A stretch of DNA of 64,000 bases. Source: CAVOHU01 sp963843385. GTDB taxonomy: Bacteria > Acidobacteriota > Vicinamibacteria > Vicinamibacterales > JAKQTR01. The stretch lies in contig CAWJJY010000007.1 of NCBI GenBank assembly GCA_963843385.1, positions 1,302,001-1,366,000 of the forward strand, written 5' to 3'. This document shows, one piece after another, positions 44,355 to 52,869 of the stretch. Numbering within the stretch: position 1 is the stretch's first letter; each line of letters opens with the position of its first letter. The position numbers and the translations under genes are program-made. The notes under the pieces were generated by a model, which saw nothing but the letters and a program-made list of their open reading frames with translations, was not told where the DNA came from and did not search any database.

Positions 44355-45673
44355 CTCAACTTGACGACGGCTGACACCACCACCTCACGGGCCTTCCGGC
44401 TCAGACTGAACGCCGCGTCGACCTGCACTCGGTTTCGAACGGCAACGCCGACACCAAGGGTTCCGCCGACATCTGTTCGCGGCTTCACGCTGTTGAACCT
44501 GAAGTCCAGGAAGCGATCGGCGACGTGCTCGAGGTTGTTCCCGGCACGCCGGTAGTGCATCTGATGATCGGGATCCGTGAACGCGCCGCCGCGAAACGCC
44601 CATGTCGTCGAAGCCGCGTAGACGCGGTACTCGACTCCGGCATGCACCTCGGTGACATCATCGACATAGAAATTGCGGTAGCTGAGGCCGGCAGCCGAAT
44701 CCATAAAGTCCACGACGAGGAAGTTCGGCGTGACCAGGCGCGAATAGCGCACCCGGGCCACGTCGGCGAGCACGGTGAGACGGCTGCGCACGCGCCAGGA
44801 GGCACCGAGCGAGTAACGGTCCGGGATGACGTAGTCGACCCGGCGTTTGACGCCCGTCATGTCGCGATCGGCCCCCTGCTCCAGGAACAACCCGAAGAGG
44901 GTCGTCTCGAGCGAGAAGCGGGCACCCCCGTGGTAGGCGGCTCCCAGGGAGAGGCGCGGACTCACCTTGAAGAGCACGCCACCCACCCCAGTCCAGCCGA
45001 CGCCCGAATCCGCCGTGTCGGTGCCGTTGCGGGGATTGAGGGGGGTGCCTGATCGCCCCTGGCTGGCCACATTGAGCGCCGTGATGACAACCGCCCCGCC
45101 AACCGCGAGCCGCCGGTTCACGACATACGACAGCCCCACGCCGTAGTTCGCGGCGGCGATGTCGACGTGGCCAAACGCCCCGTCTTCGGAAGACGGCGCG
45201 AAGGGTAGCGGCCGTCCTTCGAACGCGAACTGCTCCTTGTACTCCTGGGCGACATTGCGGAACAACAGGACGGTGAAGCGCCGGACCGGAATCGCATACC
45301 CCACGAACGCCGGCACTGCGACGGTCTGGCCGAACGGCCTGGTCGCCGATGGCTCTCCGGGCGTCAGGCTCGTCAGCCGGTAGTGCTGGTTCTTCGTCCA
45401 ATTGAATTCAAAGGAGACCTCCTGCTCGAGCAGATTCGACAGCCCTGCGGGATTGCTGTTGGCTGCAGTGGCGTCGTCGGCAAGGCCTATGAACGTCTTG
45501 CCCATGCCAACGGCTCGCGCCCCGGGCGTCACGAACCGAAAATCGAGCGCTTCGTAGATGCGTTCGTTCGTCTGTGCAGACACCGAGGCGGCGCATGCCA
45601 GGCAGACCCCCAGCGCAACCAGCATCCACGACGGGCAGGCGTGTGGGCTAGCGTCTGAGGTGGAGTCGTTCAT
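44351..45673 (-). CDS. Outer-membrane beta-barrel protein (OmpP1/FadL or PorV-like)
   Basis: 440 residues. A signal peptide ends near ASVSAQTNE. The region ARAVGMGKTFIGLADDATAA followed by NSNPAGLSNL is the hallmark of the OmpP1/FadL/UPF0164/PorV group, with many alternating beta-strands after it, ending VVVSAVVKLR. Members transport hydrophobic compounds or anchor secreted proteins at the surface. The ATG at 45673 lies inside the end of the upstream gene (26-base overlap) and its stop overlaps the glycosyltransferase start, so all are translationally linked. Confidence 0.82.
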   Translation of the reverse strand: MNDSTSDASPHACPSWMLVALGVCLACAASVSAQTNERIYEALDFRFVTPGARAVGMGKTFIGLADDATAANSNPAGLSNLLEQEVSFEFNWTKNQHYRLTSLTPGEPSATRPFGQTVAVPAFVGYAIPVRRFTVLLFRNVAQEYKEQFAFEGRPLPFAPSSEDGAFGHVDIAAANYGVGLSYVVNRRLAVGGAVVITALNVASQGRSGTPLNPRNGTDTADSGVGWTGVGGVLFKVSPRLSLGAAYHGGARFSLETTLFGLFLEQGADRDMTGVKRRVDYVIPDRYSLGASWRVRSRLTVLADVARVRYSRLVTPNFLVVDFMDSAAGLSYRNFYVDDVTEVHAGVEYRVYAASTTWAFRGGAFTDPDHQMHYRRAGNNLEHVADRFLDFRFNSVKPRTDVGGTLGVGVAVRNRVQVDAAFSLSRKAREVVVSAVVKLR

Positions 45674-47204
45674 AGGACTCAATCAATGCGAGGTGGAAGT
45701 ACGGGTCGTACTCCTTCGCGCTCCACAGGCCGCGCCCGGGCTGCTCGCACCTTGGCAGCGCCGACGATCGAACTGCCGTGACCAGCAATTGCCTCGCGCG
45801 CTGGAACTCGGGCAGCCTCTTCGCGACCGGCAGGCCGATCGCACGGCGGATGGCTTCGATGGCCTGCTGGTAGATCGAGGCCGTGTCGCCGCTGAACGCC
45901 GCGCGAACCTCCGTCCGCGGCGCCCCGGGAAGCAGCCACGGCAGCAATCGGGAGGCGTCGGTCCCGGGAAGCGCCTGTTCCCTCTGCAACACGCCCTCAA
46001 CCAGTTGCGCCTGCTCATCAAATCGCTTTGCATCGATCTGAGGCGTCGTGCTCATGAGCAGGTGATGGGCCAGCAGCCCGATGCTCTTGAATCGGTTCGT
46101 CGGGTCCCCGAGGTACGCGTTCAGCAGATATGTTCCGTACACGTCAGACGAAGCACCACGGCAGCGCCCACCGAAGGTGACCCCCCCTTCGAATAGCGCA
46201 ATCAGGTACACGTCCGTGAGCGCCTTGAAGAGTGCTCCGGAGTCGGCCTTCTGAAGTGTCGAGCGTGAGTTGGTGAGCACGACCGGGAAGTTCTCGGGTC
46301 CGGTGCGAGCCGAAGCCAGTCTCGAGATCGCAATCACTCCCGAATCGTCGGCCGGGACCTTGAACTCGTCGTAGCCGTAGAATCGCTGATCGTTGTATCT
46401 GACGATTACGTAGTCCAGCACCCCGCTGGCGACGCGAACACGGTTCGGCTCGAAGCCGCGCTCGGATGTCGGCATGACCCAGAGCCGGGCCGCCAACTCC
46501 TTTCCAGCCTCACCCGCGGGTCTCATGCGGTTGTAGAACGTGAGGAACCGATGGAGGAACAACGACGGTTCATCCTCGAGGACCCCAGCCAGGTCGATCC
46601 GGTTCTGATTGTCGGCCAACAGCCGCTGCGCCATCAGTGAAGGGCTGTCAATCCGTATCGCATCGACGTTCGCCAGGCCGGTCAACGGCCTGAGCATGTT
46701 CTCGATGTCCGTCTCCGTCGCCTTGCCTGCCCGGTCCGAGAATCCCACACGCAGCCGGGAGCCGCGCGCCCGGCCGATCGCCGCCAGCGTGTCGGTGCGG
46801 CCGAGCAGATAGAACGGAGCGCTCGCCAGTCGGGGGTTGACCAGTTCGAGGTTGAGGCGGCCGAGGGGAGTCCCGACGTCCTCTGACGCCAGGCTGGCGT
46901 CGAGCGAACGCAGTTCGCCGAACACGAAGACGGTCTCGTCCGGTTGGCGCCGACTGAGCGCCGCTGGAAGCTGTCCCGCTCCGATCCGCGCGGTCTCCAC
47001 GCGCAGGCCGCGGCCTCCCAGGTAGTCCTTCAGGAGGCCCTCGATTCGGCCGGGCAGCGGAGTCGCGCTGCCGGCACCGACGGAATACCAGTAGACGATG
47101 CGTTCCTGGGCGACAAGGGTCGGCCTGGCAGTCCTGCACAGGACGACTGCCGCCAGCACGACTACCGACCACGAAGCAAGACTACGAGCGCGGTGTCCAG
47201 GCAT
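45648..47204 (-). CDS. Exported 518-residue protein of unknown function, possibly periplasmic-binding-like
   Basis: 518 residues. The N-terminus has a signal-like helix (ASWSVVVLAAVVLCRTARP). The first 220 residues alternate strands and helices (YWYSVGAGSATPLPGRIEGL, then SRLRVGFSDRAGKATETDIE and RIDLAGVLEDEPS), vaguely like the TAXI/NMT1 substrate-binding fold, but no defining motif is present. The second half (about 320-518) is helical and contains TYLLNAYLGDPTNRFKSIGL and YDPYFHLALIESYERL. I do not recognise a family. Its start overlaps the kinase end by 23 bases and its end overlaps the barrel gene, so it must function in the same unit. Confidence 0.7.
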   Translation of the reverse strand: MPGHRARSLASWSVVVLAAVVLCRTARPTLVAQERIVYWYSVGAGSATPLPGRIEGLLKDYLGGRGLRVETARIGAGQLPAALSRRQPDETVFVFGELRSLDASLASEDVGTPLGRLNLELVNPRLASAPFYLLGRTDTLAAIGRARGSRLRVGFSDRAGKATETDIENMLRPLTGLANVDAIRIDSPSLMAQRLLADNQNRIDLAGVLEDEPSLFLHRFLTFYNRMRPAGEAGKELAARLWVMPTSERGFEPNRVRVASGVLDYVIVRYNDQRFYGYDEFKVPADDSGVIAISRLASARTGPENFPVVLTNSRSTLQKADSGALFKALTDVYLIALFEGGVTFGGRCRGASSDVYGTYLLNAYLGDPTNRFKSIGLLAHHLLMSTTPQIDAKRFDEQAQLVEGVLQREQALPGTDASRLLPWLLPGAPRTEVRAAFSGDTASIYQQAIEAIRRAIGLPVAKRLPEFQRARQLLVTAVRSSALPRCEQPGRGLWSAKEYDPYFHLALIESYERLHLRR

Positions 47205-48963
47205 CTTTCGTGTACTTGCGCACGTCTCGGGCCACTGGGTGTCCGTCGATGAACACTGTCGCCTCGATTTCTATCTCGTCGGGAGGCCGCGCGTGACTCC
47301 AGTAGGTGCACGTGAACCTGATCTGGCGCCGCCCGGTGAAGCCGTTCCTAGTCCCCTTGATCGAGAACAGCCCGCTCTGCGACCCATCGTCGAGCGCGAG
47401 CGCGAGCGGTTGCGACGAATTCGGGTACTCCCGATCGATGTAGAACGACCCGAATTCGACCTCGCCGTATCTCCGGAGCGATACGCGAACCTCATACGGC
47501 CCGTCCGTATTGAACGGCCCGGTGAAGGTCGTGACCACGAAGTGGGATTCGTTCTGCACGACGTAGTCTGGTTCGGACAGCTGGTACTTCTTCTCGAGCG
47601 CTCCGGACTCGGCGGGTCCTGGTGCGAGCGAGACGCGGACTGGCAGAGGCACGAGCAGCAACCCCGTGACGGGAAGTGCCGCGACCAGCCAGGCCGATAC
47701 GACACGGAAACGGCTGGAACGGCCGTCTCGCCGGCGGGACACCGCGCGCAGGATTGTCCCGCCGTCCACCCGGTGGTCGTCGTAGTAGTCCCAGGCCAGA
47801 ACGACCGCGAGCACGGCAAGGCATGTGCCCACCACGTACGGGTCCGACAGCACGCCCCCCCAGGGCCGGAGATTGAACCACATCTGCCGCGCCAGCACGA
47901 CCAGCCCGACGGCCGATACGAGCACTGCGGCGCCGGCGGCCGCCGCGTGCCATGTCCGGACCGATCGTCCATTGGTCGCGGGGCTGCTCGCGACCTCGGC
48001 TTGCAGCCCGACGAGCACATCCTGAACCGTCTCTCCGAGCGACGGCCCTGCCGTCGGGGCGCGGCGGCTCCGAATCTGGCGCAGTTGGTCGCGGACCTCC
48101 CCGGCCGATCCCGGCCTGCTGAGGGGATCCTTGGCGAGCAACCGGTCGGCCAACGCGCTCAGTTCCGGCGCCAGTCCCGGAACGCGATCGCAGAGGGGCT
48201 GGTGCGGCGAGTTCGTGATTTCGAAAAACACGCCGGGGACCGAGTCGGAGTGAAACGGCCGATCGCCACTGATGAACTCGTAGAGCATCACTCCGAAGGA
48301 GAAGAGGTCGGAGCGGATGTCGCCGGCGTGGAGACCGCTGATCTGTTCGGGCGCCAGGTACTCGGGCGTCCCCGCGACGCCGGACGGTCCGGGGCCTCCC
48401 CCTCCGGCGAGCGTCGCAATGCCGAAATCGACGATCTTGACGACGCCGTCAGGGCACAGCAGGACGTTGCCGGGCTTGATGTCGCGATGGACCACGCCGT
48501 GCGCGTGGGCATAGGCGAGGCCGTCGCACACCTGCGCCAGGATGTCGAGCCGAAGGTCGAAGGTCAGCGGGATGCGTCTGCGGATCGCGGTCGCCAGGTC
48601 CACGCCTTCGACGAACTCCATCACGATGCAGACTTCGTCGCCGGCTTCTTCGAACTCGTGGATCGTGACGATGTTCGGATGGCTGAGCCTCGCGGCAGCG
48701 CGAGCTTCCTCGAGCAGGCGTCGCCGGGCCACCTCGTCGCCGATACGGGAGGCCCGCAGCCGCTTGATCGCCACGACCCTGTCGAGGATCGGATCGTGGG
48801 CGCGATGGATCACGCCCATCCCGCCCGGCTTGCCCGGTCCCAGCACCGTGTAGCGACCTGCCACCACCTCGGCGTCGATGACGGTGCTCCCCGTCCGCGT
48901 CGGCGGAAGTGATTCCGGCGAAGCCGACTCGTCGAGCCGAGGTCCGGGATTGTCGCCACTCAT
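47182..48963 (-). CDS. Membrane Ser/Thr protein kinase (Hanks type) with exported C-terminal beta domain
   Basis: 593 residues. The kinase domain (about 37-300) has a Gly loop (LGPGKPGGMGVIHRA), Lys67 in VAIKRLR, the catalytic loop HGVVHRDIKPGNVLL, DFGIATLAGG, and APEQISG, so it should be active. Three hydrophobic helices follow at about 335-355, 370-390 and 415-435. The last 150 residues are beta-rich (YVVQNESHFVVTTFTGPFNT) and predicted extracytoplasmic. This resembles bacterial receptor kinases with an external sensor, although the beta domain is not PASTA. It heads a four-gene overlapping operon with the 518-aa protein, a barrel and a glycosyltransferase. Confidence 0.9.
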   Translation of the reverse strand: MSGDNPGPRLDESASPESLPPTRTGSTVIDAEVVAGRYTVLGPGKPGGMGVIHRAHDPILDRVVAIKRLRASRIGDEVARRRLLEEARAAARLSHPNIVTIHEFEEAGDEVCIVMEFVEGVDLATAIRRRIPLTFDLRLDILAQVCDGLAYAHAHGVVHRDIKPGNVLLCPDGVVKIVDFGIATLAGGGGPGPSGVAGTPEYLAPEQISGLHAGDIRSDLFSFGVMLYEFISGDRPFHSDSVPGVFFEITNSPHQPLCDRVPGLAPELSALADRLLAKDPLSRPGSAGEVRDQLRQIRSRRAPTAGPSLGETVQDVLVGLQAEVASSPATNGRSVRTWHAAAAGAAVLVSAVGLVVLARQMWFNLRPWGGVLSDPYVVGTCLAVLAVVLAWDYYDDHRVDGGTILRAVSRRRDGRSSRFRVVSAWLVAALPVTGLLLVPLPVRVSLAPGPAESGALEKKYQLSEPDYVVQNESHFVVTTFTGPFNTDGPYEVRVSLRRYGEVEFGSFYIDREYPNSSQPLALALDDGSQSGLFSIKGTRNGFTGRRQIRFTCTYWSHARPPDEIEIEATVFIDGHPVARDVRKYTKDAWTPRS

Positions 48964-49020
48964 CGGGATGCGGTATCTCCGTTCGGATCGAACGCCAGTC
49001 GGCCGGATGGGACGAGCGGG

Positions 49021-49668
49021 CTAGTAGTTGTGCGTCACCAGAACGGTCGTCGACCGGCTCGAAGACGTCGTCCCGCGATTGTCGACGATTGTGAGCGTGA
49101 TGGTGAACGTCCGCTGAGTACCCTGTGGTACGAGGGCTTCTGCATAGATCTTGGTGGGCGTCGGGCCACTACCGGTTGTTCCGTCGCCGAAGTCCCACCG
49201 GTAGTCGCTGATTCCGAACGACGCCCGCGAGGACAGGCCGGTCAACTGGAGCGTGCGCCCGACCTCGATCGGCCCGTAGGGTACCGCCGGGTTCGCCTCC
49301 AGGACGACCGCCACGGTGACGGTGGCCTGACCGCTGACGCCCTGGTAGGTGGCTTTGATTACCGACTGCCCCGCTCCAACCCCGGAGACCACGCCCCGCG
49401 AAACCGTCGCGACTGCCGCGTTGGTGGTGTCCCATGTCGCGTCGTTGGTGACGACCTGTGGTCCCCCCTTCGATAGCTGCGCGGTTGCGACCAACTGCGC
49501 GGTCGAGCCGGCCTCAACCAGGGAGGTTCCCGTGACAGTCATGCCGGTGACGGTCACCTCCGTCGGTCCAGCTGCCGTCTTCTTGCAGGAAGACGCGCCG
49601 GCGGCGCACACGATCACGGCCAGGAGCCCCACCCGTCGAGACATGCTGGCGGCAATGCGCATCATCAT
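49021..49668 (-). CDS. Lipoprotein with bacterial Ig-like (Big2) and PKD-type domains
   Basis: 215 residues from the ATG at 49668. The signal ends AVIVCAAGASSCKK with a lipidation Cys. A Big2-like domain covers about 40-125 (VTVTGMTVTGTSLVEAGSTA then ATWDTTNAAVATVSRGVVSG). A PKD-like domain covers about 130-210 with the motif YRWDFGDGTTGSGPTPTKIY. Such proteins are surface adhesins or carbohydrate-associated scaffolds. The exact start is uncertain: three ATGs in a row occur and no Shine-Dalgarno sequence is visible. It starts just below the epimerase gene on the same strand. Confidence 0.78.
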   Translation of the reverse strand: MMMRIAASMSRRVGLLAVIVCAAGASSCKKTAAGPTEVTVTGMTVTGTSLVEAGSTAQLVATAQLSKGGPQVVTNDATWDTTNAAVATVSRGVVSGVGAGQSVIKATYQGVSGQATVTVAVVLEANPAVPYGPIEVGRTLQLTGLSSRASFGISDYRWDFGDGTTGSGPTPTKIYAEALVPQGTQRTFTITLTIVDNRGTTSSSRSTTVLVTHNY

Positions 49669-49741
49669 GGAGATGTCGGGTAGTCTTATAGACCCAATTC
49701 CGAATCGCCGCAACCGGAAAGGACCGACCGACTGCCGGCCT

Positions 49742-50683
49742 TCAGGCGCGGGCGCCGCCCTTGCGCATCCAGGCGAGCGTGTTCGAGAGACCCTGCTCGA
49801 AGCCCACGATCGGCTTGTACCCGAGCAGCCGGCCTGCCTTCGAGATGTCGGCTTGCGAGTGCTTCACGTCCCCGGCGCGCGGCGGGCCGTAGGTCGGGGC
49901 GAGCTTCGCCCCGGTGAGGGTGTTGAGGGCCGCGAAGAGCTGATTGAGCGAAATGCGCCCGCTGGTTGCGACGTTGATGACCTGGCCCGACGCGTCGGGC
50001 GCCACGCAGGCCCTCAAGACGCCGTCGACGACGTTGTCGACGTAGGTGAAGTCGCGTGTCTGTTCTCCATCGCCATGAATCGTCGGGGATCGGCCTTCCA
50101 CAAGCGCCTTGATGAAGACCGAGATGACCCCCGAGTACGGCGACGAAGGATCCTGGCGCGGGCCGAAGACGTTGAAGTACCGGATCGTGACCGTCTCGAA
50201 TCCGTAGAGCGCGGTGAAGAGCTTGCAGTACTCCTCGCCCATGTATTTCTGAAGCGCATAGGGAGAGAGCGGATTGGGAGGCGCATCCTCGCGCTTGGGC
50301 AGGGTCGCGGCGTCGCCATAGACAGACGATGAGCCGGCAAAGACCAGGCGGCGCACCTTCGCGTCGCGTGCGGCAAGCAGCACGTTGAGCGTCGCGTCCA
50401 CGTTCGCGCGGTGCGAGGTCGCCGGATCGGTCACCGATCGGGGCACCGACGGAATCGCCGCCTCGTGGAGGACGAAGTCCATCCCCGCCACCGCCCGCCG
50501 CGCCACCGCCATGTCGGCGAGGTCCGCCTCGATGAAATCGACCCCCGCGAGGTGCTCGATGTTGGCGCGCTTCCCCGTGCTCAAATTGTCGACGATCCGC
50601 ACACCTTCGCCGCGCCGAAGCAGTTCCTCAGCGAGGTGCGAGCCGATGAAGCCTGCGCCGCCCGTGACCAGATACGCCGCCAT
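49742..50683 (-). CDS. NAD-dependent UDP-sugar 4-epimerase-type SDR enzyme (GalE/WbpP-like)
   Basis: 313 residues. The NAD-binding Rossmann motif is YLVTGGAGFIGSHLAEELL at the N-terminus, and the catalytic triad shows SSSVYG with YALQKYMGEEY (YxxxK). NVFGPRQDPSSPYSGVISVF is typical of UDP-GlcNAc/UDP-glucose 4-epimerases. The enzyme would supply sugars for envelope polysaccharide. The ATG at 50683 has AAGGAG upstream, so the frame continuing into the RNase P RNA gene is not coding. Confidence 0.9.
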   Translation of the reverse strand: MAAYLVTGGAGFIGSHLAEELLRRGEGVRIVDNLSTGKRANIEHLAGVDFIEADLADMAVARRAVAGMDFVLHEAAIPSVPRSVTDPATSHRANVDATLNVLLAARDAKVRRLVFAGSSSVYGDAATLPKREDAPPNPLSPYALQKYMGEEYCKLFTALYGFETVTIRYFNVFGPRQDPSSPYSGVISVFIKALVEGRSPTIHGDGEQTRDFTYVDNVVDGVLRACVAPDASGQVINVATSGRISLNQLFAALNTLTGAKLAPTYGPPRAGDVKHSQADISKAGRLLGYKPIVGFEQGLSNTLAWMRKGGARA

Positions 50684-50714
50684 GTCGGCTCCTTGTGTCG
50701 AGGTTGAACGAGAA

Positions 50715-51357
50715 CCGCCGCAGCCGGCCCGTAAGCCGAATCCTGTGTCCTTCGACTCGGCCCTCGGCGCCGGTGTTTCCACCGAACGCCGAGGACCTCG
50801 CCTCGGGCTGACGACCATTCCTCTGGACCCGCCATCGCTGGCGGGCTCTAGCGACCTACCCGGAGGCATCGGACGGGCCGTCCTGATGGCGCCTCCCTAT
50901 TTGGTCTTGCTCCGTGCGGGGTTTTGCCTGCCACCCGCGTTGCCGCGGGCGCGGTGCGCTCTTACCGCACCTTTTCACCCTTACCCTCCTTCGCTCGCCG
51001 TTCCTTGCGGAGGCGGCGAGCTACGGCGGGCTGGCCGAACGGCTCGGCCAGCCCCTCCTTCGCGACCCGATACTGCCGGTCGGGCTCGCTACCCAGATTC
51101 AGGTAGCTCACCCGCCGCACTTGGTAGGAGTTGCCGCGCGCGTTCAATCCGCGCGGCCACTCCGGTCCCGGCACTACCGGGCCGCGAAGGAGGGCGGTAT
51201 ATTTTCTGTGCCACTTTCCTTCAGGTCACCCTGACCGGGCGTTACCCGGCGCACTGCCCTGTGGAGTTCGGACTTTCCTCTCCCCCCGGCTGGTGCCGGC
51301 GCCCCGTGGGCACCGGTCAAGCCAGGGCAAGCGGTCGTCTGGTCCGACTGCGGCGGA
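50715..51357 (-). ncRNA. rnpB: RNase P RNA (class A) with an unusually expanded P12 region
   Basis: Conserved core segments of bacterial RNase P RNA read in order on the minus strand: the GAGGAAAGTCCGAACTCC element (51280-51263), ACAGAAAATATACCGCC (51209-51193), GTAAGAGCGCACC (near 50965-50953), and GAGCAAGACCAAATAGGG (50912-50895), then GATTCGGCTTAC near the 3' end. P1 arms CCGCCGCAGTCGG (51357-51345) and CCGGCTGCGGCGG (50727-50715) pair across the ends. The total is about 643 nt against roughly 350-450 usual. The excess is at P12, between CCCTCCTTCGC (51194-51184) and GCGAAGGAGGG (50994-50984). RNase P trims the 5' leader of pre-tRNAs. Confidence 0.92.
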
Positions 51358-51396
51358 AGTTGTCAAAGAACTGCGCGACCCAGGTTGTCGGGACGC

Positions 51397-52767
51397 CTAC
51401 GAGTCCTGCTCCTGCTTGATATTGTACTGCTCGAGCTTCTTATAGAGATTGCTTCGCGGCGTGCCGATGGCTTCGGCCGTCTTCGAGATGTTCCACCCGT
51501 TCTCCCGGAGCTTCCCGATCAGAAAGGTCCGCTCCGCCGACTCCTTGAATCCCCTCAGCGTCGCGGGCCGGTCCTGCCCCTGATCGGCAGGCGCCTGCCG
51601 CTGTTCGGAACGGACCGGTTCGGGGAGATCCCCGATGTTGATGACATCGCCCGGGCTCATGATGATGACGCGTTCGACCGTGTTGCGCAACTCGCGCACG
51701 TTGCCCTTCCACCGGTAGCGCTGCAGCGCCTCCATGGCCTCCGGCGCAAACCGCTTGGGGCGGAAGTTGTTCTCGCGGCTGAACTGGTCGGCGAAGTGAC
51801 GGATGAGCAGCGGGATGTCGTCCGGACGCTCGCGCAGCGCCGGCACCTGAATCGGGATCACGCTGAGGCGGAAGAACAGGTCCTCGCGGAACGCGCCCTT
51901 CTCGATCTCGGCCTCCAGGTCCTTGTTGGTGGCCGCGATCACGCGCACGTCGACCTTGATCGTGCGCGCCGACCCGAGGCGCTCCACCTCGCCCTCCTGC
52001 AGCACCCGCAGGACCTTGGCCTGCGTCTTGGCGCTCATGTCGCCGACTTCGTCCAGGAAGATCGTGCCGCGATCGGCCTGCTCGAACTTGCCAATCTGCT
52101 TCTCGGTGGCGCCGGTGAACGACCCCTTTTCGTGCCCGAACAGTTCGGATTCGATCAGCTCCTCCGGGATGGCCGCGCAGTTGACCTGCACGAACCGCTC
52201 GCGGCTGCGCAGGCTGTTCTTGTGGATCATCCGCGCCACCAGCTCCTTGCCCACGCCGCTCTCGCCGCGAATGAGCACGGTGGCGCCGGTCGGCGCCGCC
52301 CGCCGGACCGACTCGAGGACCTCCTTGAGCAGGGGGCTGGCGCCCACCATCTCGTGGCGCACTTCGACCACGCGCTTCAGGGATCGGTTCTCGTCGTTGA
52401 GGCGGCTGAAGCCGATCGCGTTCCGGATGGTGAGCAGGATCCGCTCGGTTGCCAGCGGCTTCTCGATGAAGTCGAACGCCCCGAGCTTGGTGGCCTCGAC
52501 TGCCGTCGACACCGTGCCGTGGCCCGAGATGATCACGACCGGAAGCGGCTCGGCGATGGACTTGATTCGGCTGAGGGTCTCGAGGCCGTCCATGCCGGGC
52601 ATCTTGATGTCCAGGAAGACGAGATCGAACGAGTCGCGCTGCACCAGCGCAATCCCCTCTTCGCCGGTTCCCGCACCGAAGAACTCGTAGCCCTCGTACT
52701 CGAGGATCATCCGCATCGAGTCCCGGATCGCCGACTCATCGTCAATGACCAGGATGCGTGGCTTCAT
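51397..52767 (-). CDS. NtrC-family sigma-54-dependent response regulator
   Basis: 456 residues from the ATG at 52767. The receiver domain (1-120) has the phospho-Asp in DLVFLDIKMPGMDG and the switch Lys in DFIEKPL. The AAA+ domain (about 140-370) has Walker A GESGVGKE and an intact sigma-54 contact loop GSFTGA, then GTIFLDEVGDM. A Fis-type helix-turn-helix ends the protein (ISKTAEAIGTPRSNLYKKLE). The layout is close to NtrX and related regulators. No cognate sensor kinase is adjacent. It lies 40 bases upstream of rnpB on the same strand and just below ligA. Confidence 0.93.
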   Translation of the reverse strand: MKPRILVIDDESAIRDSMRMILEYEGYEFFGAGTGEEGIALVQRDSFDLVFLDIKMPGMDGLETLSRIKSIAEPLPVVIISGHGTVSTAVEATKLGAFDFIEKPLATERILLTIRNAIGFSRLNDENRSLKRVVEVRHEMVGASPLLKEVLESVRRAAPTGATVLIRGESGVGKELVARMIHKNSLRSRERFVQVNCAAIPEELIESELFGHEKGSFTGATEKQIGKFEQADRGTIFLDEVGDMSAKTQAKVLRVLQEGEVERLGSARTIKVDVRVIAATNKDLEAEIEKGAFREDLFFRLSVIPIQVPALRERPDDIPLLIRHFADQFSRENNFRPKRFAPEAMEALQRYRWKGNVRELRNTVERVIIMSPGDVINIGDLPEPVRSEQRQAPADQGQDRPATLRGFKESAERTFLIGKLRENGWNISKTAEAIGTPRSNLYKKLEQYNIKQEQDS

Positions 52768-52869
52768 CACCTGTCCTTCGTCGCCGTTTCGTGTCCCGGA
52801 CGTGCGGCCGGCCGTATCGCGGACGCACGCACTGCCGGTGCAGCATCCGCCGTACGCGATCGCTGGAAG

